DNA of 64,000 bases from Chrysaora quinquecirrha (taxonomy: Eukaryota; Cnidaria; Scyphozoa; Semaeostomeae; Pelagiidae), in NCBI GenBank assembly GCA_014526335.1, contig JACTAT010000033.1:363410-427409 (forward strand). The letters are read 5' to 3'. The translations under genes and the position numbers were made by a program. The notes beneath the pieces are model-generated. The model did not search any database. It worked only from the letters and a program-made list of their open reading frames with translations, and was not told the origin of the DNA. Below, in pieces: positions 22,701-34,700 of this stretch; within the stretch, counting starts at the first letter, position 1, and the number at the start of each line of letters is the position of its first letter.

Positions 22701-25700
22701 AGAGGTTGTAATTAACGTGTTATTTACGGGATGGCTACACACACTGGCGAATCTAGGAGCACTGCTGTGGTGGATGCGCACTACTGTGGTCGTATTTCTT
22801 ACGTGCTGTGGTGGATACGAACTACTGTGGTGATATTTTTTGCGTCCTGTGGTGGATAGAACTGCATTGGTGGCTTATTATGCGATGTGGCGAAACTTGT
22901 TGCGTGCTGTTTTGGATACGCGCTACTGTGGTGGTTTTTTGCGTCCTTTGGTGGATAGAACTGCGTTAATGGGTTATTATGCTTGAAGTGGCGACATTTG
23001 TTGCGTACTGTTTTGATAAGCACTATTGTGTTGTACTACTGTTATGCTTGATGCGTTGATATTTTTTGCTTACTGTAGTGGATTTTATAGATTTTTTGCT
23101 GGACCTGTTAAATTTTTCTGTGATTTCGTTCCCACCATAGTAGTGCGTCTCCACCAATGCTCGCGAAAAGAACCACCACATCAAGCAAAAATAACCCCGA
23201 CAGTAGTGCGAATCCACCACATTAGGTGCAAAATACCACCACGGTTGTGGGTATCCACCACAGTAGTGGGTATGGGTTTGCTAGCAAGGGCTAGATCAAT
23301 GTCTTTAATATCCATTCCAGAATGTTTTGACTTAATTCTTTGTGTGTTGCATTAATAACGAGTGTGTTTTTTAGAGATCAAGAAGACTTCAAAAAACAGC
23401 AAGATAGTCGAACTTTCCAGGCCAAATGAATGTATTGATCCCGGACTGTGTCTAGATGGTAAGATGCTAATAATGTTTTTTCATGGTAATGTTAATTTTA
23501 AGAGTTTCGTCAAATAATTTTTTTATAAGAAACTATGCTCAGAAACTATGCTGTAGTAGGGTTTCTTAACTTTGATCACAATTGGTATACAGTAGTAAAA
23601 GTTTCTCGTAGATTTTCTTAACATAAAAACTGGAATTTCGGAAACTTCGTTAAATTATGGTTTAATATTAAATATCGTGTTCTTAGCAGTCCATATTAGG
23701 CATTTTCCGGAATTGACCACAGAGTTTGATAGTTTGGGGACTATTTTTACGTAAACATTAGAAAATGCACATCAGAAAATAGAAAGCTTGATTTAAAAGC
23801 GGGAATAGTTTCTTAGTTTTTGTTTAACTTCTTAGTCCATGTAGAAGCGTTTCTTGATTTTTTAGAAAAGGCATATATAGTTTTTTATAGTCGGATTCTT
23901 ATAAAGAAATGAGTGTATAAGGCTATTTTTACACAAAAGAAAGTGGATCGGATCTAAAATGGATCGGATTCGGATGTTCTTGTTGTTGTACGGATAGGCC
24001 TTCTTCCGTTTACACGAGGCGCGGATCCGATCCACTTTTGGGTATAGCAATGGACGCATGCGTGGTTACTGGATATTTCTATAGTAATTTTTATGATTTT
24101 CTCGAAGAGGCAGTTTTGGATCGGATCCACCTGTTTACACGGTGCAAAGGGAATCGGATCTAAACTGGAATGCCTTCCAAAGCGATCTAAAAGTAGGTCG
24201 GTTCGGGGACCAGAAATGGATCGGATCGCGAAATTGTGTGTAAACGCAAGGCCTAACATTCAAAGTCTGTTTCTAACTGGAGAAATGATGACGAAAAACT
24301 CATTTCCGACATATTTTCTGACATTTTTTGACTCTTTTATCTATCTTGCCCTTTTTCCTCTTGAAATGTTTGAAAAAATAAGCGATAACTATAGAAATAT
24401 AGAAACATTTAAGAAAAATTTAAAGAGATTTTCAGTACTAACTAGGTAAATAATTAAGTACTACTAAGGTAAATGATTAAGAAACTTTTAAAACTAGGTT
24501 TCTTATAAAAAACGTTCATTCTTTTTCAACTTGGCACCTCGTTTTCCAAACTAACGAAAACTTCTTGAAAGAAAAGAAAAACATTTTAACTTTGCATCTC
24601 TATTCAGTGTGAAGGAATTTTTGGAAATTTATGCAAAAATACCACCACAACAAGCATAATGGCTCACCACAGTAGTGCGCATCGTCTCAGCCCTCAAAGT
24701 TGCTTAAACGTTGCTTAATATTTTTGGTACCTATTAACCACCCCTGACTTCGCGGGTCAAAATCGTCATCTGTTAGGCCTACAACACGAATTTTGGGAGA
24801 CAGTAAGTGGAAAAAAGTTAGCTAACGAGCTTCAACATGCAAAACATACGAACGAAGAACAATTTACCTAAAACAAGAAAGAGAATAAGCTTGGTTGTTT
24901 GACTTCTTCGTTGCTTACAGTAATTCAATTGAGCCCTCAAGTTGCTTAATGTTAAAGCCAGTTCAGCCCTAGTTGCTTATTGAGCGGTTGCTTATTAAAA
25001 AATGTGTATGCTGAGATCTAAGTTATGACTCTATGTTTTCAACGTTTTTGGTCTTACACTTCTAATTGCAGTGCTTTGAAATGTACTGAATTTATTCTTG
25101 ATCTTTTTTCTAGTTTCCCTGGAACACGAGCAACTTGGTAGTATTATAGTAATATCAGAAATTAAAGAATCGGGAATAGCAAACAGGTATTTTTATTGCG
25201 TTTTAAGCAGATAGTCAATGGACCTTTTCAAAGAAGCCTGGGCTAGCGCGACATTTTTCTGGAAGATGGCGGATAGTATGAGTAAGGGAATCTCATCTCA
25301 TCTCATGTAATTTTCTTTAAACGCGGCAGCCCCTTCAGTCTTAACGGAATGCTTTCCAGAGCGCTGTGCTTCTTATCGGGGGGCAGTGCTACGTAATCTT
25401 TTCAGTTTTCGCATGGTAAATACAAGAAATGGCTTTAAAAATTCAGGCATGCTTCAAAACTTGTAAGATATTACGTCATCAGACAGTGCGCATCTTACAC
25501 GCTTTTTATTTTATAAGAAAGTTTCTTTTGGTCTTTCTTAGATATTTCACCTTTTCGGTACCAAAATGTCCTTGTGACTGTTGGCAGAAATTTTCGAGTG
25601 TAGATCTTCTGCGCATGCAGTGTCAAAGAGACTGTTGAAATCACAAAAATACCACGTTTTCCATAAAAAATGTAATCATGAGAGTCGTTTAATAGCAAGA

Positions 25701-28700
25701 TAAACAAATGAAGGAGAGCGTAGTTCCAAAATTGTTAAACTGCGAATTGCCTCCCTGAGAGGGCAAACAGGAAAAGAAAAAGATAAAAAAAAATTGATCG
25801 TGTGTTGAAACGGCCGGGTAGTTAAAAAGGGTGGTAGCTATTTTACTAGAATAGCAAAGAAATTATACTATCATTTATTATATAGATATATAACGATTGT
25901 TTGCATGTTGATTAAATATGGAAGGTGTTATAAGTTCGAAGTTTTTGTTCTTAATTGCACGACAGCAAATGAACGGCAAAAACAACTGAAAGCGCAATCA
26001 GAGTTTGCAAACTTCTAAGTCCTGGGTCACTTGAAACCTTTTTGCAAGGATCCGCGGTTTTCGTTAACTTTGGGACGATGCTATTCCAGAAAGCCATTCG
26101 CCTCGTTTCAGAATCGCGTTCAACCGTCAAATTGAGGCCAATGTTTATGTATTCTTTCTTGTTCATCGTGTACTTGAGCCAGTTGCTGCCTGGGTTACCA
26201 TTCTTGGCGAAATCCGTCCACAGTTTCATGACTTTTCTGCTGACAACTTTGTCTTCATCTGTATAATTTGCATGTAGGAAGCCTTTAAGGCCACTGAAAG
26301 GTCCACCAAAGACATAGGCAATTTCCATCGCATGTGCAACTCTCCAATGGGGAAAGACTGGTTTTTTCGGCATGTATGTGAATTTGTAACGATAGACCGT
26401 CTTTCCATTGTTTGCCAAAGCATCAGAGAACGATTTCGCGCAGTTTACGAAGTAATAGTCACTACGAAAGTCAGAGGCACTTTCAAACCATTTTAGCGAG
26501 GAATTAGATGAATATCTAGTGTATTCATGGACGCCGACTTGGTGAAATAGGTCCTGCTTTCCTGGGTATCGTTCAGCTGTTTCTGATTTAAACCCATCCT
26601 CGAGATGCGTTTTGTTTACTTCATTAGGTGGAACAGCGAACGGGTTGTTTCCAACCATAGTTCCAAACATCGTTCCCTCGTCAGCGTTGTATCCAATCAT
26701 CTGCTCCACCGCAGAGGCTTGAAGTGTGTTTTTCCTCTCAAGGTCCCAAGGCAGGTCTTTCAGGAAATGGCCGTCGACGACAGGGGCGGCAATTTTCCCA
26801 ACAGCCATACCCAATTTGTTTTGCACTGTCATTATCTGTGCAGCAGTTTTGCCTCTGAGGCACTCGGTCATTTTTTTAACATCTGAACAGCCTAGAAATG
26901 CACCAAATTTCTTCGCAACCTCATTAGTCTTCACTTTATACGCAGCCCAGGGGCATGAAGCCACACCACTCTCACTTATGGCTCGTTTGAACAAATTCTC
27001 GTTTTTGATCAGGTGGGAAACTGTAAGCAAAGAAACACTCCCTCCTCCGGCACTCTCTCCGAAAATCGTCACTTTGCCTGGGTCACCTCCAAAACTTTCT
27101 ATGTTTTTCTTGACCCAGCGAAGTGCAGCAATCTGGTCCAGCATTCCGTAGTTTCCCTTTGTTTCTGTTCCTGGCACATTGAAAAACCCAAGGACTCCCA
27201 GTCTGTAGTTTATAGTGACCACCACAACAGCATACTCCGCAGCGAGAACACGACCATCGTAGTGATGTCCGCTGCCGGATGTATATCCTCCACCATGAAT
27301 CCAAAACATAACTGGTAGCTTTCCTGATGCTTTACTTGGCTTGTAGATGTTCAATGTTAGGCAATCCTCTACAACAGCACTGGTCGGGACGGGATTGAAA
27401 ATGTCTACCTGTGGGCATATCCCACCAAATTTTGTTGCATTGAGATTTCCAGTCCATAAAATCGGTTCTGGTGCTTTGAATCGAAGTTTGCCAATCGGTG
27501 GCTTTGCGTATGGTATTCCTTGTAAACATCGACAGATTTGCTCAGGATTGTTTCTTTTAAGCCTTGGCATGTTCCAAGGCCTGGAATGACAACGCTCACG
27601 GCTTCAGCCCCAGATATGAGGCCTATCAGCGACCAAATGTATACCAAATACATTCTGTATTCAACCATTACCTTTCCTGAGAATGACTTATTTCTGATAT
27701 AGATTTCGCAACACACCAGGAACGTTTCTTTGTTGTTTTCAGTTGTATTTGGCAATCTTGTTTGATTTGCACTGTATCGTTAATTGTACTTCCGCATTGT
27801 TTCCACAAGTTCCGGTGGTTAGGCCAGTCCAGCACCCAAAAAAGCCTTTCGTGGCCTTTTGGATGACACAACTTTTTCAAATCGACGTCTAAGACGTTTT
27901 TCAAATGAATTCAACCCCCCGTTATTTGACCCCCTTAAATTCTAGATGCTGTTCCACATTCCACTGCTTATTCCAACCCCCAGCGATTAGGCACCTAAGA
28001 GTAAATACAAATTGTTTGACGATTACATGCCGATTGATTTTTACTGCATATGGATAAATCCTTGATTAGGTACAAATTGACTGATTTGTTTAGATTTGAT
28101 GAGGCTCAATCCTTGATTAATACGAATTGATTGATGATTAAATTATGATCGATGTGGATTACATATAGATCAATCCTAGACAAGCTACAGATTGACTGAT
28201 TTATTTGGATTGGTTATGGCTCAACAAAATTATCAGTATGAAACATGATACTGTAAATTATTTGAAAATCAACATTAATAGAGAGGGGCGCTTATTTCAA
28301 ATTTTCACTTGGAAAAGGGGGGGCTGAATAGAGAGGGGGCGTAATAGAGCTTTTAGGGTAACCAGCGGAACTTACTAGCCTGCGCAGAAACTCAAAAGTC
28401 CTGTACAGTTCGCGGCCTGAGAGGACTTTTGAGTTTGTGCGCAGGCTAGAAATTACCGGAACTTGGGGGTGTAATGCGGAAGTATACTCCTCGATACGAT
28501 CTTTTTTGCTGTTCAAAGGCAAAGAGAAAAGTGAACAAACATAAAACATATCAAATCAAACAAGGTTGTCAAATACAACTTCGAACAGCGAAAAAGGTTC
28601 CTTGTGTGTTGTGAAATCTATATCAGAAATAAGTCATTCTCAGGAATGGTAATGGCTGAATACAGAATGTATTTGGTATACATTTGGTCGCTGATAGGCC

Positions 28701-31700
28701 TCATATATGGGGCTGAAGCCGTGAGCGTTGTCATTCCAGGCCTTGGAACATGCCAAGGCTTGAAAGAAACATTGCTCAGCAAGTCTGTAGATGTTTTCAA
28801 GGGCATACCTTACGCAAAGCCACCGATTGGGAAACTTCGATTCAAAGCCCCAGAACCGATTTCATGGACTGGAATTCTCAATGCAACTAAATTTGGTGGG
28901 ATATGCCCACAGCAAGGCATGTTGAATCCCCTGAACACCACTGGTGGAGAAGAAGAAGATTGCCTTACATTGAATATATACAAGCCAAGTACGGTATCAG
29001 GAAAGTTACCAGTTATGTTTTGGATTCATGGTGGAGGGTACTCGACAGGGAGTGGACCTTTTTACGACGGTCGTGTTCTCGCTGCGGAGTACGGTGTTGT
29101 TGTGGTCACTATAAATTACAGACTGGGGATCCTTGGGTTTTTCAATGTGCCAGGAACAGAAACAAAGGGAAACTACGGAATGCTGGACCAGATTGCTGCA
29201 CTTCGCTGGGTCAAGTAAAACATAGCAAGTTTTGGCGGTGACCCTGGTAAAGTGACGATTTTCGGAGAGAGTGCGGGGGCAGGGAGTGTTTCTTTGCTAA
29301 CAGTTTCCCCCTTGACCAGAAACGAGAATTTGTTCAAGCGAGCAATAAGTGAGAGTGGTGTGGCTTCTTGTTCCTGGGCTGCGTATAAAGTGAAAACAAA
29401 CGAAGTAGCGAGGAAATTTGGTGCATCTTTGGGTTGTTCAGATGTAAAAGAAATGACTGAGTGTCTCAGAGGCAAAACTGTTGCACAGATAATGTCAGTG
29501 CAAAAAAAACTGGTTGGAGTTGCTGCTAATTCGCAAATTGTTGCCCCAGTCGTCGACGGCTATTTTTTGAAAGACTTGCCTTGGGATCTTGAGAGAAAAA
29601 TACACTACATGCCGCTGCGGTGGAGCAGATGATTGGGTATAACTCTGATGAAGGAACAATGTTTGGAACTATGGTTGGCAGTAAAATGGCTGCTGTTCTG
29701 CCAAATGAAGTAAGCAAAACACATTTTCAGAATGTATTTAGATATGACACAGCTGAACGATACCCAGGAAAGCAGGACCTTTTTCACCAGGTCGGCGTCC
29801 ACGAATACACTAGATATTCATCTAATTCCTCGCTAAAATGGTTTGAAAGTGTCTCTGACTTTCGTAGTGATTATTACTTCATTAACTGCGCAAAATCGTT
29901 CTCTGATGCTTTGGCAAATAGTGGAAGAACTGTCTACCGTTACAAATTCACCTACATGCCGAAAAAGCCACTTTCTCCCCACTTAGGAGTTGCACACGCC
30001 ATGGAAATTGCCTATGTCCTTGGTTGGCCTCTCAGTGGCGTGAAAGGCTTCCTACATGCAAATTATACAGATGAAGACAAAGTTGTCAGCAGAAACGTCA
30101 TGAAACTGTGGACGGATTTTGCCAAGAATGGAAACCCAGGGAACCAATGGCCTAAGTACACGATGAACAAGAAAGAATATATGAACATTGGCCTCAATTT
30201 GACGGTTGAACGTGATTTTGAAACGAGGCGAATGGCTTTCTGGAATAGCATCGTTCCAAAGTTGACGAAAACCTCAGATCCTTGCAAGAAGGCTTCAAGT
30301 GACCCTGGTCTTAGAAATTTGCAAGCTCTGATCGCGCTTACAGTTGTTTTTGCCGTTCATTTGCTGTCGTGCAATTAAGCACCGAAACTACGAGAGAACT
30401 ACAAACATAATCATTGATAACTTCAATCAACCTGCAAACAATCAAAGGATGATCATTGATCACTATATTATCAAAATCAATCAATCAAGGATTGATCATT
30501 GATCACTATATAATCAAAATCAATCAATCAAGGATTGATCATTGATCACTGTATAATCAAAATCTATCAATCAAAGGATGATCATTGACAACTATGTAAT
30601 CAAAATCAATCAATGAAGGATTGATCATTGATCACTGTATAATTAAAATCTATCAATCAAAGGATTATCATTGATCAATATATAATCAAAATCAATCAAT
30701 CAAAGATTGATCATTGTTCACTATGTAATCAAAATCAATCAATCACTTTATAATCAAAATCAATCAATCAAGGATTGATCATTGTTCACTATATAAATCA
30801 AAATCAATCGATATGCATTCATCAGTCAGACTGTTACTAGTAAATGTTAATCCTTAAATCAGTTACTAAATATACTCCTCAGCAGTGGCGCCGAAAAAAG
30901 AGGCCGTACGGGTGCAGTTACCCCATTGCTTTTGATCGACAGGTTCCATGGGGAAAAGGTGTCCTTTTAATCAGAAACCATGATTTAGCTACTTTACAAT
31001 GCTAAATGCGTTCAAGTGAAAGATCATGTTAGACCAACAGAAAAATCTTTGCAAAAAGCATTATTACATCAGTGGAAACCGGTCCTTGCCATTTTGAGCC
31101 ATTCTAAAGGGCGCGGCTAGAAAAGCTCTTGAACGCCCATTTTTCGACACGCTTTGCTCTCTTTCCTTGTAGATTGTCCTTTCTTTCCTGTTTGCCCCTT
31201 TCCTGTCACTTTTCCGGCCTCCTTGGTCGTCAGTATATTTGTATGCGCTCAATGATTGAGTCATAATTAATCAAAATGATCAGCATATAAACAGTCGATC
31301 TTACTACCTCAGTACTGGATTCACTATAAATCAATTCTTTGTCTTGCAATCGCTTTTGAGTCGAAATACATACAAGGGTCTTCTACAGACCAATTTCCCC
31401 GTTTGCCCTCTCAGGTTGGCAATTTGCATAAACGTAGCTACTTATCAATTTTTGAACTATCGGAAAAAATCGCTTTCAAAAACGGACATCATCGACTGTA
31501 CAGTGATTAAACCGGGGGAGGTGTTTAATCACTGTGCAGTACGATGGTGTCCGTTTGTATACAATTTAAGCTGCAATACACCTTTTCAACTAACTGCCTC
31601 GTTTTCAACAAATTTGAAAATTGTGTCACAGAAACATTTTGACGTCAGATTCGAATTCAGCACCTTCGTTTTAGTGGTTGGGCAAAGTTTTACTAGTCCT

Positions 31701-34700
31701 TACAATGTTGATTCTGAAGCGATTAAAAGTTTGCAAATTTATAACGGATTTGACCGTGAATAATGACTGAGGGTGTAAAATTTCACCCCGAGCGATTTTT
31801 CACGGTCAAATCCTTTATAGATTTTCACACTTTTCATCGCAATAAAATCAACATCACTAAAATGAAGGTGCTCAATCTGAATCTGGGGTCAAAATATTTG
31901 TACGAACAAATTTTCGCAAATATTGAAAACGAGGCTCTTGTTTGCGGCATGACAGAATCGCGATTTCCAGATAAGCTTAAGCTAGGATTATCCATGACAA
32001 GCCTGGTTGAATTGGGTAAACCTGGGCTTACTCACTGTAGAACTTGGTTTCTCAAACTACCGCTTTTTCGGATATTGGTGCAGTGGGATAAAGGGGGCAG
32101 GGGCGGTCACCCCTGCCCAAGTTTCGTGACGTAATTTGTCGAAAAGTTTTTCCATCTGTCGGCAATATTCCCAAAGAAAATTATCGTGTTTTTGTTGCAG
32201 GAACGCTTTCAAGGAACATGTACCGAGTATAATGTAAAAGAGCTTCATTGCCAGCTTAAGAGTTTTTGCTAAGTTAAATTTTCTATTATCGAAAGAAAGC
32301 TAGAACCAGAGCAACAAAATTGGTAGCATTTATTTCATCAATAAAGTTTCAGCATGTATGTGCAACATCATCAACAAAAATGCAGCAAAATTGCGTGACA
32401 GTGTTGTTAAGTTTAGCCAGGCCTTAAACCTGCGTGGCCGAGTGGTCAAGGCGTTCTGCTCACGATCGCCAGGTCGTGGGTTCGAATCTCATCAGGATCA
32501 CTTTCCGCAAGCCTACAGTCAACTCAGCTGTCCATCCTTCCGAGGTCTCTAAATGAGTACCCAGGGTATTCGTTCTAGAATATCAGTCTGGGGGCACAAG
32601 CTGCAGGTCCACATCAGCTCTATAGCTGCCAGAACCCCTTACCTGCATTAACAAATAAAGATTGCTTGCTTGTTTGCCAAATTCTGTTAACGTTAGACTT
32701 CGCAGAGATAGGAAGATATTTCGCAATCAAATGAACCCCAACATTTGTGAACAGCTCTTCCATTTTGCATTTTAACTATGCGTTTTTTTCGCAGAACTGG
32801 GGCCCTAAACATTGGAGATCTGGTACTAGCTATCAATAACGTCAGCATGGATGGCATGTCAGTTGATCAAGCGCGCCAAATTGTAAACAGTTCAGGGAAA
32901 AGATAGAATTAGAGGTTTTATGTATGAAGCCAAAAATAGAAGAAAAGAAAGCCGTGATAATCTAGAGACATCTGCTGTTGTAGAAAAGCGCTTGGAGCAT
33001 AACGTAAAGACATTCAAATCTGAAACTCTGCCTACAGTTCGCCATGGCCTAAAACAATATCCCTCTCGATCATCGCTGACTTCGCAAAGGAGGCCTAATC
33101 CGCTAGACCGAACCGGTACTTTGTCAAAGACAATTGATACTACGTATGCGACCCTCAGATCTCTGAGTTATAAACGCGGGACTCTCGCGAGTATGAGGCA
33201 AGGAGTTTTGATGATTCTCGATCAATGATGTCCGGATGCAGTACCTTGTCGCAGTGCAATCTGGGAAGCATGTTGTCCAAACCGGAGTGCATGAATGTCG
33301 TACTTGTGGCTGAAGACTGTGATTATGGAATCGAGGTTCAAGATGGTTTGAATAATTCTGATGTTGGTTGCATTTTGATTTGTGCCATCGTTAGTGGAAA
33401 GGCGGCTGAAAGGTTGGTTGAAGTTTTCTTTGAGTAAAATATTTCATATTTATATTTCGCATGTTGGTGAATAGTCTTTGAGTTTGACATGTACAATACA
33501 GTAGTTATTCGATTATCCGACCCTTGTTTATCCGGACTTCGATTATACATGTTTTTTTTATAAGAACAAACTATATAAGAAAGTAACGCTTCAGAGGCTA
33601 AGAACATTACAAGGCTTTGTGAAGCTAGAAACAAACTAAAATTTACTTTCTTAAGTGGCGCTGTCTTGTTCTCAACTCTAGAAAACAGGTGAACTATCAA
33701 TCATTGTGACCATATATGAGAAATTTTTACATGTGCGTCCCCTTTCGTAGCAATCGTCACCTAATTTCAAAACCAACAGCTTTTCAAAAAGCAAGAAAAT
33801 TAAGAACATGTTAAGAACATTTTGAGCCTTCAAATCGAAAAATTAAGAACATTGAATGGCTTTCTTCAATTTCAGTGCTCTTATAAAAAAACGTGTAGTA
33901 CTCAATATTCCTTGGCAATTCCTTAAATTTTTTACTTTGTGATTCTTCAAAATAACCAATGGTCAAGGAAATATAGGCCATAAAGGTGTCAGAAGACGAG
34001 TAAAAATTAATACTGATTGAAAACCATTGTCGATAAGTATTGCTTGCTCTGTTAATTCAAAACTTCATCTCTTTAATCTTAATGTTAAGTTGAAGACAAA
34101 GTCAGATTCCTTGGTAGTCTCCGATGCAGTACTGGAATTCCTTAAGTTTTTTCTTATCTGACTGCGTACTACCTTCCTTATAAAGCACTTCCTTATGAAA
34201 AAAATTCGTGTCACCGAAAGAATTTTGTCTATTGGATGTTAAATTGAAAACGTAGCCTTAATTTATTTATTTGCTAAAACGAAACATCATTTTACCAGTT
34301 TAAAATTATCATCCAGGAGTGGCATGCTTCAAGTTGGAGATCGAATTATTTCAATAAATGGAATAAGGACTGATTTTATGCCGTACGAAGAATTCCAAAG
34401 AATTATGCTTGAAAGTGTGACGTCACTTAGGCTGGAAGTAGAGTTTGATATTACAGGTAACTAAATACTATTAAATTTAGCCCGCCCCCTGCGTAAATTT
34501 TCACGCAACACATATTCGCGCATCCTTTAAATTTTCGCGTAGCCTCCAAAGTTTGATTGTTGTATTCTCTTGTAAACGATTGATAGTTTTCGTCGCAGGT
34601 TGGTATCCCCACTCTTTTTTTAAATTCGAGATAACCCTACCCTATAAATTTTATTATTGAGATAACCCCACCGTATGAACTTTACATTCGAGATCACCCC

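Noticed and set aside
26605..27318. Plus-strand frames opposite the leftward carboxylesterase
   Set aside because: Shadows of the esterase gene on the minus strand.
32429..32512. tRNA-Ser/Leu-like sequence with good A and B boxes
   Set aside because: Acceptor strands do not pair and a long unrelated body follows; it is a SINE head, not a tRNA gene.
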